A DNA stretch of 28,829 nt from the NCBI GenBank assembly GCA_051000345.1, contig JBPCOJ010000001.1, forward strand, positions 1 to 28,829. The letters are read 5' to 3'. The position numbers were made by a program, and so were the translations under genes. Source of the DNA: JBHENC01 sp051000345. GTDB lineage: Bacteria > Acidobacteriota > Blastocatellia > Pyrinomonadales > Pyrinomonadaceae. Shown one piece after another: positions 7,407 to 14,285 of the stretch (position 1 is its first letter; each line of letters starts with the position of its first letter). The notes under the pieces were generated by a model. It made no database searches. It worked only from the letters and a program-made list of their open reading frames with translations, and had not been told where the DNA came from.

Positions 7407-8183
7407 TTATGCAAGGTCGCCGCAGAGATGTTGCAGCAAGCCCGCGACGGTGATTGCCGCCGTCTCCGCCCGCAGCGTGCGCCCGCCGAGCGTGACGATG
7501 CGCCAACCGGCTTTCGCTGCGCTGTCAATTTCTTCGTTTGTCCAGCCGCCTTCCGTCCCGACAAGCGCCGTGAGCGATTCAAAATTGCCCGCCCGCCATT
7601 CGCCAATCGTATTGAGAAGTTTGCCGCCCGCTCGTTCGGCGAACATTACGCGTAATTCTTTGTCGCTCGAAGAAGAATTTTTCAGCAGCGCATCGAGCGT
7701 CATCAATTCTTCGACATGCGGCACACACGCGCGCCCGGATTGCTTCGCGGCTTCGAGCGCGACGCGTTGCCAGCGCATCCTTCGCCGCGCGGCGTCTGCC
7801 TCATCGCGCACGCGTACATCGGCGCGCGTCGTCGCAACCGGCACAATCCGCGCGACGCCTAGTTCCGTCACTTTCTGCACAACCGTCTCGAATTTTTCGC
7901 CTTTCAGAAGCGCCAGCGCGAGCGTCAACGAAAGCGGCGATTCCGGGCTTGCGGCTTCAACACGCCCGCGCACTTCAAGCTGCGCCGAAAGCTTTTTCCC
8001 AACGCCTTTTTCCGCAACGACGCACGCGTATTCCACTCCTTCGCCGTCAAAGACGAACACTTCATCGCCGCCCTTCAAGCGCAGCACGTCGCGCAAATGC
8101 CTCGCTTCTTCCGGCGCAAGCGCAACACTGCCCGCGTCATGGTCAAAGGCATCCGGCGGAGCGTAAAAGCGGCGGCGCGTCAT
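7407..8183 (-). CDS. rsmE: 16S rRNA (uracil(1498)-N(3))-methyltransferase
   Basis: A 258-aa SPOUT-class methyltransferase that methylates N3 of U1498 in 16S rRNA in the assembled small subunit. The N-terminal PUA-like region includes EARHLRDVLRLKGGDEVFVFDG. The C-terminal knot shows KGEKFETVVQKVTELGV, VGTEGGWTNEEID and LGGRTLRAETAAI, which form the S-adenosylmethionine pocket; these are the family's diagnostic motifs. Length is close to the family norm (~245 aa). It follows prmA after 61 bases on the same strand, so era, prmA and rsmE form a ribosome-biogenesis cluster. The ribosome binding site is weak, with only a GATGAA-like sequence before the ATG. The assignment is secure. Confidence 0.94.
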   Translation of the reverse strand: MTRRRFYAPPDAFDHDAGSVALAPEEARHLRDVLRLKGGDEVFVFDGEGVEYACVVAEKGVGKKLSAQLEVRGRVEAASPESPLSLTLALALLKGEKFETVVQKVTELGVARIVPVATTRADVRVRDEADAARRRMRWQRVALEAAKQSGRACVPHVEELMTLDALLKNSSSSDKELRVMFAERAGGKLLNTIGEWRAGNFESLTALVGTEGGWTNEEIDSAAKAGWRIVTLGGRTLRAETAAITVAGLLQHLCGDLA

Positions 8184-8244
8184 CGGTTCATCAATTCAGA
8201 AGAAATGTTTTACGCAATTAATTTTCAGTTTTACGAATTAGGTT

Positions 8245-9117
8245 TCACGCGATGACCGCGACCCATTCGCCGTCCGCCAAAACTTCGGGCGGGTCTGTCA
8301 CGCCGTGCTCGCGCAAGGAAGCGAGGACGAATTCGGTTTGCGTATCGAGGATGCCGGAGAGAATCAAGCGCCCGCACGTTGCGCCGATTAGCGCGGGCAT
8401 CAGCCTTACGATTACGTCCGCCGTGAGATTGGCGCAGACGCAATCGGCGGAAGCCGTCGTCTCGTCAACTGTCCCTGTGCGGAAATGTATGCGTTCATTT
8501 TCCACGTTGTTCAAGCGCGCGTTCTCCCGCGCAATGGCAACGGCTTCGGCGTCTGTGTCGCAGGCTTCGATGCGCGTGTGCGTGTGAAGTTTCGCGGCGG
8601 CGATGGCGAGAATGCCTGTGCCTGTGCCGACATCGAGAAAGCTTTTGCCCCTGAAATATTTTTCGATTGCCGCGAGACACAAGCGCGTCGTTTCGTGCGT
8701 GCCGGTGCCGAAGGCCATGCCGGGTTCGATGAGTATGACGATGCGCGCGGGCGCGTCCGACACATCGCTCCACGGCGGCGCGATGATGAAACGCTTTCCT
8801 ACTTCAACGGGCTGCCAGCTTTTTTTCCACTCGCCGAGCCAGTCTTCGTTTTCGACTTCGCGCGCTTTTATATCGGAGACGATTGACGTTGGAAAATCGT
8901 AAAGCCGCAAGGCGTCGTCGAGACATGCGCGCACATGTTCGCGTTCCGGTGGCTCTGTAAAGTAAGCAGTAACGCGCGCAGTCGAATTGTTTTCACTCGT
9001 CGTTTCGCAGCCGAGCGCGCCCGCTTCCATGAGCGCATATTCGACGGCTTCCGTTGCCGCCGCTGCCGCGAGTGTCACGTCAAAGGCGTGCCATGTTTTC
9101 TGCTGCGGTGCGCTCAT
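8245..9117 (-). CDS. prmA: Ribosomal protein L11 methyltransferase
   Basis: A 290-aa PrmA, which trimethylates lysines and the N-terminus of ribosomal protein L11 using S-adenosylmethionine. The N-terminal substrate-recognition domain has WLGEWKKSWQPVEVGKRFIIAPPW, then EPGMAFGTGTHETTRLCL, then the SAM motif I FLDVGTGTGILAIAA (about residues 160-174), the acidic ACDTDAEAV and the VCANLTADV segment. All are family signatures and the length fits (E. coli ~293 aa). The ATG lies ten bases after the era stop, with only a weak AAGACCTGAAG leader, so translation probably depends on coupling to era. The assignment is secure. Confidence 0.95.
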   Translation of the reverse strand: MSAPQQKTWHAFDVTLAAAAATEAVEYALMEAGALGCETTSENNSTARVTAYFTEPPEREHVRACLDDALRLYDFPTSIVSDIKAREVENEDWLGEWKKSWQPVEVGKRFIIAPPWSDVSDAPARIVILIEPGMAFGTGTHETTRLCLAAIEKYFRGKSFLDVGTGTGILAIAAAKLHTHTRIEACDTDAEAVAIARENARLNNVENERIHFRTGTVDETTASADCVCANLTADVIVRLMPALIGATCGRLILSGILDTQTEFVLASLREHGVTDPPEVLADGEWVAVIA

Positions 9118-9127
9118 CTTCAGGTCT

Positions 9128-10033
9128 TTATTCTGTAATACCTAAACTGTCGAGCAGATTCGTTTTGTCGCGCCATCCGGCTTCGATTTTAACGAAGAGT
9201 TCGAGGTGGCAGCGATGGCCTAAGAGTTGTTCGATGTCGTGGCGCGCGCGCGTGCCGATTTCCTTCAAACGCTCTGCGCCCTTGCCGATAATGATTGATT
9301 TCTGCGACGAGCGTTCGACGAAAACGGCGCAGTGAATAACTGTTAAATCCGGGCGCGCTTCGTCGAACTTTTCCGTGACGACGGCCGTCACATACGGCAA
9401 CTCTTCGCCCGTCGTCTGCAAAATCTTTTCGCGCACGATCTCCGAAACAATCAGGCGCAGAGGTTGATCCGTCAATTCGTCTTCGCCGAAAATCGGTTCG
9501 CCTTCGGGCAGATGCCTGATGATTTCCGTGAGCAGCACATCTATCATCTCGCCCTTCAAAGCAGAGAGCGGCACGACGGCTTGCCAATCGTGTTCCTGCC
9601 CGTACCACTGCATCAGCGGCAGAAATTTCGACTTGTCCGCGAGCTTATCCGACTTGTTGAGCAGCAGCAGCGCGGGCTTGCCGCATTGCTTGATTAAATC
9701 CAAAACAAAGCGGTCACCGTTGCCGGTTGAAACAGAGGCATCACGAATGAGCAGCACAAGGTCAACGCTTGCGAGCGCGTCATGCACCGCCGCCATCATG
9801 CGCCGGTTGAGCAGATAGCCGGGCTTATGCACGCCGGGCGTATCCACCAACACAATCTGTCCTTCGGGACGCGTGATAACACCCTGAATACGGTGGCGCG
9901 TCGTCTGCGGCTTATTCGACACCGCCGCGATTTTTTCGCCGACGAGACGATTAAGCAGCGTTGACTTGCCCGCGTTAGGCCGCCCGATAAGCGCGACATA
10001 ACCACTGCGATAATTTTGGACAGGCTCGGTCAC
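9128..10033 (-). CDS. era: GTPase Era
   Basis: A 301-aa Era GTPase, which binds the 3' end of 16S rRNA and helps mature the 30S subunit. G1 is GRPNAGKST (residues 17-25), then TTRHRIQG (switch I), DTPGVHKPG (G3), NKSDK (G4) and SALKGE (G5). The C-terminal KH domain contains RSSQKSIIIGKGAERLKEIGTRARHDIEQLL and ends in LFVKIEAGWRDK, typical of the family. The start is GTG (10031-10033) and overlaps the TGA of the small upstream gene as GTGA, so era is translationally coupled to that gene. It is unusual for an essential GTPase to sit directly behind a toxin-antitoxin-like pair. The identity is secure. Confidence 0.97.
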   Translation of the reverse strand: MTEPVQNYRSGYVALIGRPNAGKSTLLNRLVGEKIAAVSNKPQTTRHRIQGVITRPEGQIVLVDTPGVHKPGYLLNRRMMAAVHDALASVDLVLLIRDASVSTGNGDRFVLDLIKQCGKPALLLLNKSDKLADKSKFLPLMQWYGQEHDWQAVVPLSALKGEMIDVLLTEIIRHLPEGEPIFGEDELTDQPLRLIVSEIVREKILQTTGEELPYVTAVVTEKFDEARPDLTVIHCAVFVERSSQKSIIIGKGAERLKEIGTRARHDIEQLLGHRCHLELFVKIEAGWRDKTNLLDSLGITE

Positions 10034-10242
10034 TTGTCTTCAGAAACCTTTGTGAGCAGAATTTCCTCTGCCGGGATGATTACAACTTTACCGTCGCGCC
10101 ATGCCGCGATAGAGTTTCCGGCGCGTTTGTGAAACAACAATGCGTCCTCAACGGCGCGCTGCAACACGGCTTCGATAGCTTGCGCATATTCGACGAAGAG
10201 TTGCGGTGAATGTTCAGGCGCGGCGATCATTTTGCGCATCAT
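10030..10242 (-). CDS. Small protein partnered with zeta-toxin-like kinase (possible antitoxin)
   Basis: A 70-aa protein with a helical N-terminal half (QLFVEYAQAIEAVLQRAVEDALLFHKRAG) and a C-terminal stretch SIAAWRDGKVVIIPAEEI. I recall short proteins with a 'G..I..WRDGKVV.IP.EEI' ending beside COG4185-type zeta-toxin-like kinases, so it may be an antitoxin or regulator; this is recall, not a search. The start at 10242 is chosen because GGAAGG lies exactly six bases upstream; a longer reading to 10305 lacks such a site. It overlaps the 3' end of the kinase gene by 29 bases and its stop overlaps the era GTG, so all three genes are tightly linked. Confidence 0.72.
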   Translation of the reverse strand: MMRKMIAAPEHSPQLFVEYAQAIEAVLQRAVEDALLFHKRAGNSIAAWRDGKVVIIPAEEILLTKVSEDK

Positions 10243-10813
10243 AAAATGCCTTCCAATAATCGGATCGAAAAATTGCAGGCGCGGCGTCTTTGCTTCCCGC
10301 CGCAATCAGCGAAGGTTTACCCGGAACTGAATTATCATACACCACCCAAGTGTCTGCGAGAGGCATGTATAGTTTGAAAAAGTTTCGCGCGCCTCTTCGG
10401 TAGCGTCTTCGTATAATTATCTCCGGCACATGATGCCCGCCGACGCGCACACGCTCCGCTACTCGCTGAACGGCAAGTTCAGGGCTGCGCAGATAGAGAA
10501 ACAGCAGATGAAACCGATAGCGGTTTTGTTTTAGTTCGTCAATCCACGACGCATATGAGAGGCTTGCGAGTGTGCTTTCAAACGCGAAACTGCGGCGTGA
10601 CGAGGCGAGACTACGCAAGCGTTTGAGCATAATGCGCCCGGCGTCGAACGCGGCTCTTTCGGGATTGAAAGCTGAAAGTCCGAGAGCGATTGTGTCGGCA
10701 TTAACGTACTCCAACAAATTGAGCGCGTCACGCAGCAAAAACGGCGCGAGCGTGGACTTACCCGCGCCGTTAGGCCCGGCGATAACTATCAACTGCGGAG
10801 TTGCTTCGCTCAT
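10214..10813 (-). CDS. Zeta-toxin-family (COG4185-like) P-loop kinase
   Basis: A 199-aa P-loop kinase of the zeta-toxin type. The Walker A motif GPNGAGKST is at residues 13-21, followed by VNADTIALGLSAFNPE, the SFAFESTLA segment, RVAERVRVGGHHVPEIIIRRRYRRGARNFF (arginine-rich lid) and DTWVVYDNS, all typical of the chromosomal COG4185 group. True zeta toxins phosphorylate UDP-sugar peptidoglycan precursors; the substrate of this group is not established, so toxicity is inference. The ATG at 10813 gives the usual short N-terminus; an ATG at 10870 would add 19 residues. The 3' end overlaps the 70-aa partner gene by 29 bases. A 104-base gap separates it from the M20 peptidase gene upstream. Confidence 0.85.
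   Translation of the reverse strand: MSEATPQLIVIAGPNGAGKSTLAPFLLRDALNLLEYVNADTIALGLSAFNPERAAFDAGRIMLKRLRSLASSRRSFAFESTLASLSYASWIDELKQNRYRFHLLFLYLRSPELAVQRVAERVRVGGHHVPEIIIRRRYRRGARNFFKLYMPLADTWVVYDNSVPGKPSLIAAGSKDAAPAIFRSDYWKAFYDAQNDRRA
10249..10254 (-). promoter_or_regulatory. Ribosome binding site deciding the small partner's start
   Basis: On the minus strand GGAAGG is followed by six bases and then ATG at 10242. It lies inside the kinase gene and allows independent initiation of the 70-aa protein. Confidence 0.65.
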
Positions 10814-10917
10814 CAATCCATCACTCACACGCTCGCCCGTTCCGTTAAATGCACTTTTGCCTGTGAGCATTGCACCCAGACATTAGCTTTGAAATGTTTT
10901 TCCGCGCGGCGTTACTC

Positions 10918-12081
10918 CTATGTAATTTGCCGCTGCGCCATCTCGCCGTTGAGTTTGAGAATTTCGAGCGTGATGTTCGCCGCGAGATATAAATCTTTGA
11001 GGTCGAGCCACTCGTTGAGTGTGTGTATGGCGCGCATTCCCGTGCCGAGGTTGGCGCATTCGATGCCTTTGCGATTGTAGACATTCGCATCGCAGCCGCC
11101 GCCGGAAGCGCATGTTTCCATTTTTTGATTCAAGCGCGCGGCGGCGGCTTTGACGAGCTGCACGATTGCGGCATCATCCGGCACATCCATCGCAGAGTAA
11201 TCGGGTTCGAGAATTGTTTCGACACGCGCGCGCGTGGTTTTGCCTTCGACGGTGACTTCGTATTTCTCCGCCGCATCCTTGAAACGACTCGTCATGTGAT
11301 CGCACTGCGCCGCGAGTTTCGCTTCGTCGAGCGAGCGCGCTTCACATTGAAGATGCACGAAGTTCGGAATAATGTTCGTCGCCTTGCCGCCTTCGATGAT
11401 GCCGACATTGGCTGTCGTTTCTGCGTCGATGCGCCCGAGTTTCATGCCGCCGATGGCTTCGGCGGCAATCTTTATCGCGCTGATTCCCTGTTCGGGCGCG
11501 ACTCCGGCGTGCGATTCGAGGCCGTAGATTTTCACGTCCAATTGATTAGCCGAAGGGCCTTTTGTGAAAAGCAGATTCGGCTCTTCGGAATCGAGCACGA
11601 TGCCTTGCCGCGCTTTGATCTTCGAGACATCCAGATGCTTTGCGCCGAGCAAGCCCACTTCCTCGCAAATGGAAAAGACCGCTTCGATTGGCGCGTGCGG
11701 AATGCTTTGTTCTTTGAGGCAGCGAACGATTTCGAGAATCACGGCGCAGCCCGATTTGTCGTCGCCGCCGAGCACAGTCGTTCCGTCGGTTCTGATGATG
11801 TCGCCGTCAATGACAGTTTTAACGCCCTCGCCCGGCACAACCGTGTCCATGTGCGCGCTCAACATAAATGGTTCGGCGTCGGGAATCGTGCCGCGAAAGC
11901 GCGCGATGACATTGCCGGAATTGCCGCCGACCTTCTCGCCCGCGTTATCTATTTCGACTTCCGCGCCCAATTCTTCGCAAAGCTCCTTGATGCGCAACGC
12001 AATGTCGTGTTCCTTGCGCGAATGGCTGTCGATTTGAATTAGTTCGAGGAAAAGTTTTTTAATGCGCTCTTGGTTAATCAA
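10918..12081 (-). CDS. M20-family metallopeptidase, peptidase T-like
   Basis: A 387-aa di-zinc aminopeptidase of the M20 family, closest in layout to PepT-like (PepT2) enzymes that trim short peptides in the cytoplasm. Metal and catalytic residues are visible: His77 and Asp79 (SAHMDTV), bridging Asp107 (GGDDKSG), catalytic Glu140 and neighbour Glu141 (CEEVGLLGAK), Asp164 (LDSEEP) and His353 (AIHTLNEW). The dimerisation domain (about 180-290) starts at LDVKIYGLESHAG. The start is TTG at 12081 with a strong GAGGTG seven bases upstream; the ATG just before it is out of frame and meets a stop after four codons. Substrate range is unknown. It stands between the DUF374 gene (97-base gap) and the kinase gene. 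Confidence 0.92.
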   Translation of the reverse strand: MINQERIKKLFLELIQIDSHSRKEHDIALRIKELCEELGAEVEIDNAGEKVGGNSGNVIARFRGTIPDAEPFMLSAHMDTVVPGEGVKTVIDGDIIRTDGTTVLGGDDKSGCAVILEIVRCLKEQSIPHAPIEAVFSICEEVGLLGAKHLDVSKIKARQGIVLDSEEPNLLFTKGPSANQLDVKIYGLESHAGVAPEQGISAIKIAAEAIGGMKLGRIDAETTANVGIIEGGKATNIIPNFVHLQCEARSLDEAKLAAQCDHMTSRFKDAAEKYEVTVEGKTTRARVETILEPDYSAMDVPDDAAIVQLVKAAAARLNQKMETCASGGGCDANVYNRKGIECANLGTGMRAIHTLNEWLDLKDLYLAANITLEILKLNGEMAQRQIT

Positions 12082-12125
12082 TTGTCATCACCTCAAAGAA
12101 TTTTGAATCCGGCGAATACCAATTC

Positions 12126-12159
12126 GTGATTTCAAATCGAAAATCGCAAATCACAAATC
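12126..12159. repeat. AAATC-rich short-repeat element with inverted ends
   Basis: GTGATTT (12126-12132) and AAATCAC (12148-12154) are perfect inverted arms around a 15-base loop. The same stretch reads as successive A-rich units ending in TC (AAATCG, AAAATCGC, AAATCAC, AAATC). It fills much of the 97-base gap between the M20 peptidase and DUF374 genes. It resembles dispersed intergenic repeats more than a terminator, as there is no T-run on the minus strand. Confidence 0.45.
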
Positions 12160-12178
12160 TAAAATTTTCTTGATCCTA

Positions 12179-13030
12179 CTATATGCTATTGCCGCGCGAA
12201 AGTTGTTCGCTGCCGCTGCTACTGCTTGCGTCGTGCTGCCGCCACGCTTCGCCGTGTTCGGTAAGTTCGTCGAGCGCCTGTTGCAATTCGTCGCGTTTGG
12301 TTTCGAGCGCATCGTCGTTTGCGTTTGCCGGAACGTAGATCGGTTCGGCGATTGACACGAGCACGCGCGTAAAGGGTTTCGGCACTTGAAACTTGTCCCA
12401 ACTGCGGTGCGCTTGCCAGAACTTACGGCACGTCAGGGTGAAAGGCAAAACGGGCTGGCCTGTTTTTTTGGCGAGCAGCACCGCGCCCATCTTTGCGACG
12501 TAGCGCGGCCCCTTCGGGCCGTCAATGGAAAAGCCTGCGGGACATCCCTGCCGCACGCACCGCGCCATTTCGATGAACGCGCCGGTGCCGCCGCGCGTGC
12601 TCGACCCGCGCGCCGCACCATAGCCGAAGCGTTGGATAAAGCGCGCGATGTATTCGCCGTCGAAGCTTTGCGAAGTCATCACGACGATGCCGCGTTGCCG
12701 GAAAAAATAGGTTCCGATGAAAATTTTGTTATGCCAGAAAGTATAGATCGGCAGTTGCCCTTTGCCCGTAATCGCTTCCCAATGCTGCCCGCCTTCGATT
12801 TGAAAACGCACCGTCCGTCCGATGAGATTGATGAGCAGGTAAAAGACGAGACCGGCGGCGCGGATAAGCAGGCGCTCCCTGAATGAATAAGCTGTGAGAT
12901 CGGCGAACGTGTATGCGCGGCAGAGCGCCTTGTCTGCGCGATCAGAGACACCATCACGCGCGATGCGATGCGGTTGCGGCGTGCTGCAGTGCGGCTCTTG
13001 TCTGGCAGAAGCAGGCATACGAATTTCCAT
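12179..13030 (-). CDS. DUF374 lysophospholipid acyltransferase-family protein
   Basis: A 283-aa membrane-associated acyltransferase-like protein of the DUF374 (PF04028) group, related to the LPLAT superfamily. One hydrophobic segment (LLIRAAGLVFYLLINLIG, about residues 54-71) precedes YTFWHNKIFIGTYF with the candidate catalytic His, then MTSQSFDGEYIARFIQRFGYGAARGSSTRGG and FSIDGPKGPRYVAKMGAVLLAK, the family's characteristic order. The family is linked to lipid A or other envelope acylation, but the reaction here is unproven. The start at 13030 (ATG) is preferred; ATG at 13018, with GGAA upstream, is an alternative, and the upstream TTG is less likely. A perfect hairpin (13039-13068) fills the 39-base gap after the lpxL-like gene, so both acyltransferases probably share an mRNA. 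Confidence 0.88.
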   Translation of the reverse strand: MEIRMPASARQEPHCSTPQPHRIARDGVSDRADKALCRAYTFADLTAYSFRERLLIRAAGLVFYLLINLIGRTVRFQIEGGQHWEAITGKGQLPIYTFWHNKIFIGTYFFRQRGIVVMTSQSFDGEYIARFIQRFGYGAARGSSTRGGTGAFIEMARCVRQGCPAGFSIDGPKGPRYVAKMGAVLLAKKTGQPVLPFTLTCRKFWQAHRSWDKFQVPKPFTRVLVSIAEPIYVPANANDDALETKRDELQQALDELTEHGEAWRQHDASSSSGSEQLSRGNSI

Positions 13031-13038
13031 CAACAGTT

Positions 13039-13068
13039 TCGAGTTCGCTTTTTTTGCAGCGAACTCGA
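13039..13068 (-). other. Perfect 10-bp hairpin between two acyltransferase genes
   Basis: The arms TCGAGTTCGC and GCGAACTCGA pair over ten bases around a ten-base loop containing seven T (plus strand). It takes up nearly all of the gap between the lpxL-like stop and the DUF374 start and ends eight bases before that start. No U-run follows on the minus strand, so it looks like an RNA processing, stabilising or translation-control element rather than a standard terminator. Confidence 0.65.
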
Positions 13069-13069
13069 T

Positions 13070-14011
13070 TTAATTGGCGGGCGGTGTTGCATAAAGGTCT
13101 GGCTCGCCTTGTGGTCGCGTGCGCCAGCGTTTGTGAATCCAGAGCCATTGTTCAGGGTGACGGCGAATCAATTGTTCGAGCGCGGCGGTGAAGTTCGCGG
13201 TATTGATTTCGACATCGTGTTTATCGTCGCCCGTGCGGACGAGTTCGACGAGCGGAAGGCCGTAAAAAACGAAACACTCGCGCGCTTCTTCCCACACGGC
13301 GCAGACGGGCATGACCGCCGCATCGGTGCGCAAGGCAAGCGTCGCCGCGCCCGCCGTCGTACACGCGAGATGATTGAAGAAAGGCACGAACACTCCTTCG
13401 TGCGGATGCGTGTTGAGGTCTGCGAGAATACCTAAAGTTCCGCCATCGCGCAGCACACGAAGCGCGGCGCGGGCGGCAGTTTTTTTGTTGATCGCCGTAT
13501 TGCCGAAACGCGTCCGCATGTTCTCGATCAATTCTTCAACGCGCGGATTGTCAATCGGGCGCACCAGAAAACTAAGCGAATGTTCGAGCGCAGACCACGC
13601 GAAGCTAATCAATTCCCACGCGCCGATGTGACCCGTGAGAAAAATAATGCCGCGCTTATCGTTCTGAACCGCACGCAGCCGCGCAATGCTTTCTTCATCA
13701 TAGACGATCATGCGGCGAAGGCTTTCCGGGGTTGCGTTCGGGAAATGGCTGAACTCGCCGAGCAACCGCCCAAGGTTCTCGAACGAGCCGCGCAAGATGC
13801 GTGTGCGCTCCGCTTCGCTTTGTTCCGGGTAAGCGAGTTGCAGATTGCGCTCGCCCGTGCGACGCAATTTTGTCAGCAAGCGATAAGCGATGCGTCCTGC
13901 GCCGCGCCCTGTTGTAATAGCCATCGAATGCGGCATTGCGCCTAAGACAAACAGCATCGAACGCGCCGCCGCGTATTCGAGTGTCTCTTGCAGTGTTCCG
14001 GGTTTAGCCAT
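13070..14011 (-). CDS. LpxL/HtrB-type lipid A late acyltransferase
   Basis: A 313-aa acyltransferase of the LpxL/LpxM/HtrB family, which adds secondary acyl chains to lipid A on the inner leaflet of the inner membrane. The catalytic H-X4-E motif is GHIGAWE (His128, Glu133). Other supports are RRTGERNLQLAYPE, LVRPIDNPRVEELIENMRTRFG, GTLGILADLNTH, VPFFNHLACTTAGAATLALRT and a C-terminal HPEQWLWIHKRWRTRP. Length fits the family (~300 aa). The N-terminal hydrophobic anchor is weaker than in enterics. Which acyl position it serves is unknown. It is first in the minus-strand run that continues with DUF374. The ATG lacks a strong ribosome site. Confidence 0.9.
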   Translation of the reverse strand: MAKPGTLQETLEYAAARSMLFVLGAMPHSMAITTGRGAGRIAYRLLTKLRRTGERNLQLAYPEQSEAERTRILRGSFENLGRLLGEFSHFPNATPESLRRMIVYDEESIARLRAVQNDKRGIIFLTGHIGAWELISFAWSALEHSLSFLVRPIDNPRVEELIENMRTRFGNTAINKKTAARAALRVLRDGGTLGILADLNTHPHEGVFVPFFNHLACTTAGAATLALRTDAAVMPVCAVWEEARECFVFYGLPLVELVRTGDDKHDVEINTANFTAALEQLIRRHPEQWLWIHKRWRTRPQGEPDLYATPPAN

Positions 14012-14285
14012 GCGGAAAGCGATTCGGCGGCGCGGCGTTAGCGTTGTTCGTTCGTCGTTAGCTACTAAATTACATTGACGCTCGATTTACATTATTCTTA
14101 TCGGGCGCGAATTAATTTAAGGGACAGCGGCGCGGTGTGTCTAGGTGCGGCGCGCGGGGCGATGATATTATTGCGGAACGCAGCGCAAGGCTTTTTCGTA
14201 TAGCGTCTGCAAGCGAGCGCGCTTCCCGTTCAGCGCCGCGCATGTTCTCCCTCCTTAATCTAAGTCTGAAGCGGAAAAGCAGCGA
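14012..14285. other. Intergenic region between divergent units
   Basis: This gap holds the 5' sides of the lpxL-like gene (minus) and the receiver/ATPase gene (plus). A TTGACG at 14075-14080 could be a plus-strand -35 element, but no good -10 lies at the right distance. The AT-rich stretch 14060-14120 is where promoters would be expected. I see no coding, repeat or RNA feature I can support. Confidence 0.4.

Noticed and set aside
10249..10305. Longer version of the 70-aa partner starting near 10305
   Set aside because: The added residues lie wholly within the kinase frame and lack a ribosome site; GGAAGG fixes the start at 10242.
14075..14103. Promoter at TTGACG upstream of the receiver/ATPase gene
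   Set aside because: No acceptable -10 lies 16-18 bases downstream; kept only as a remark.
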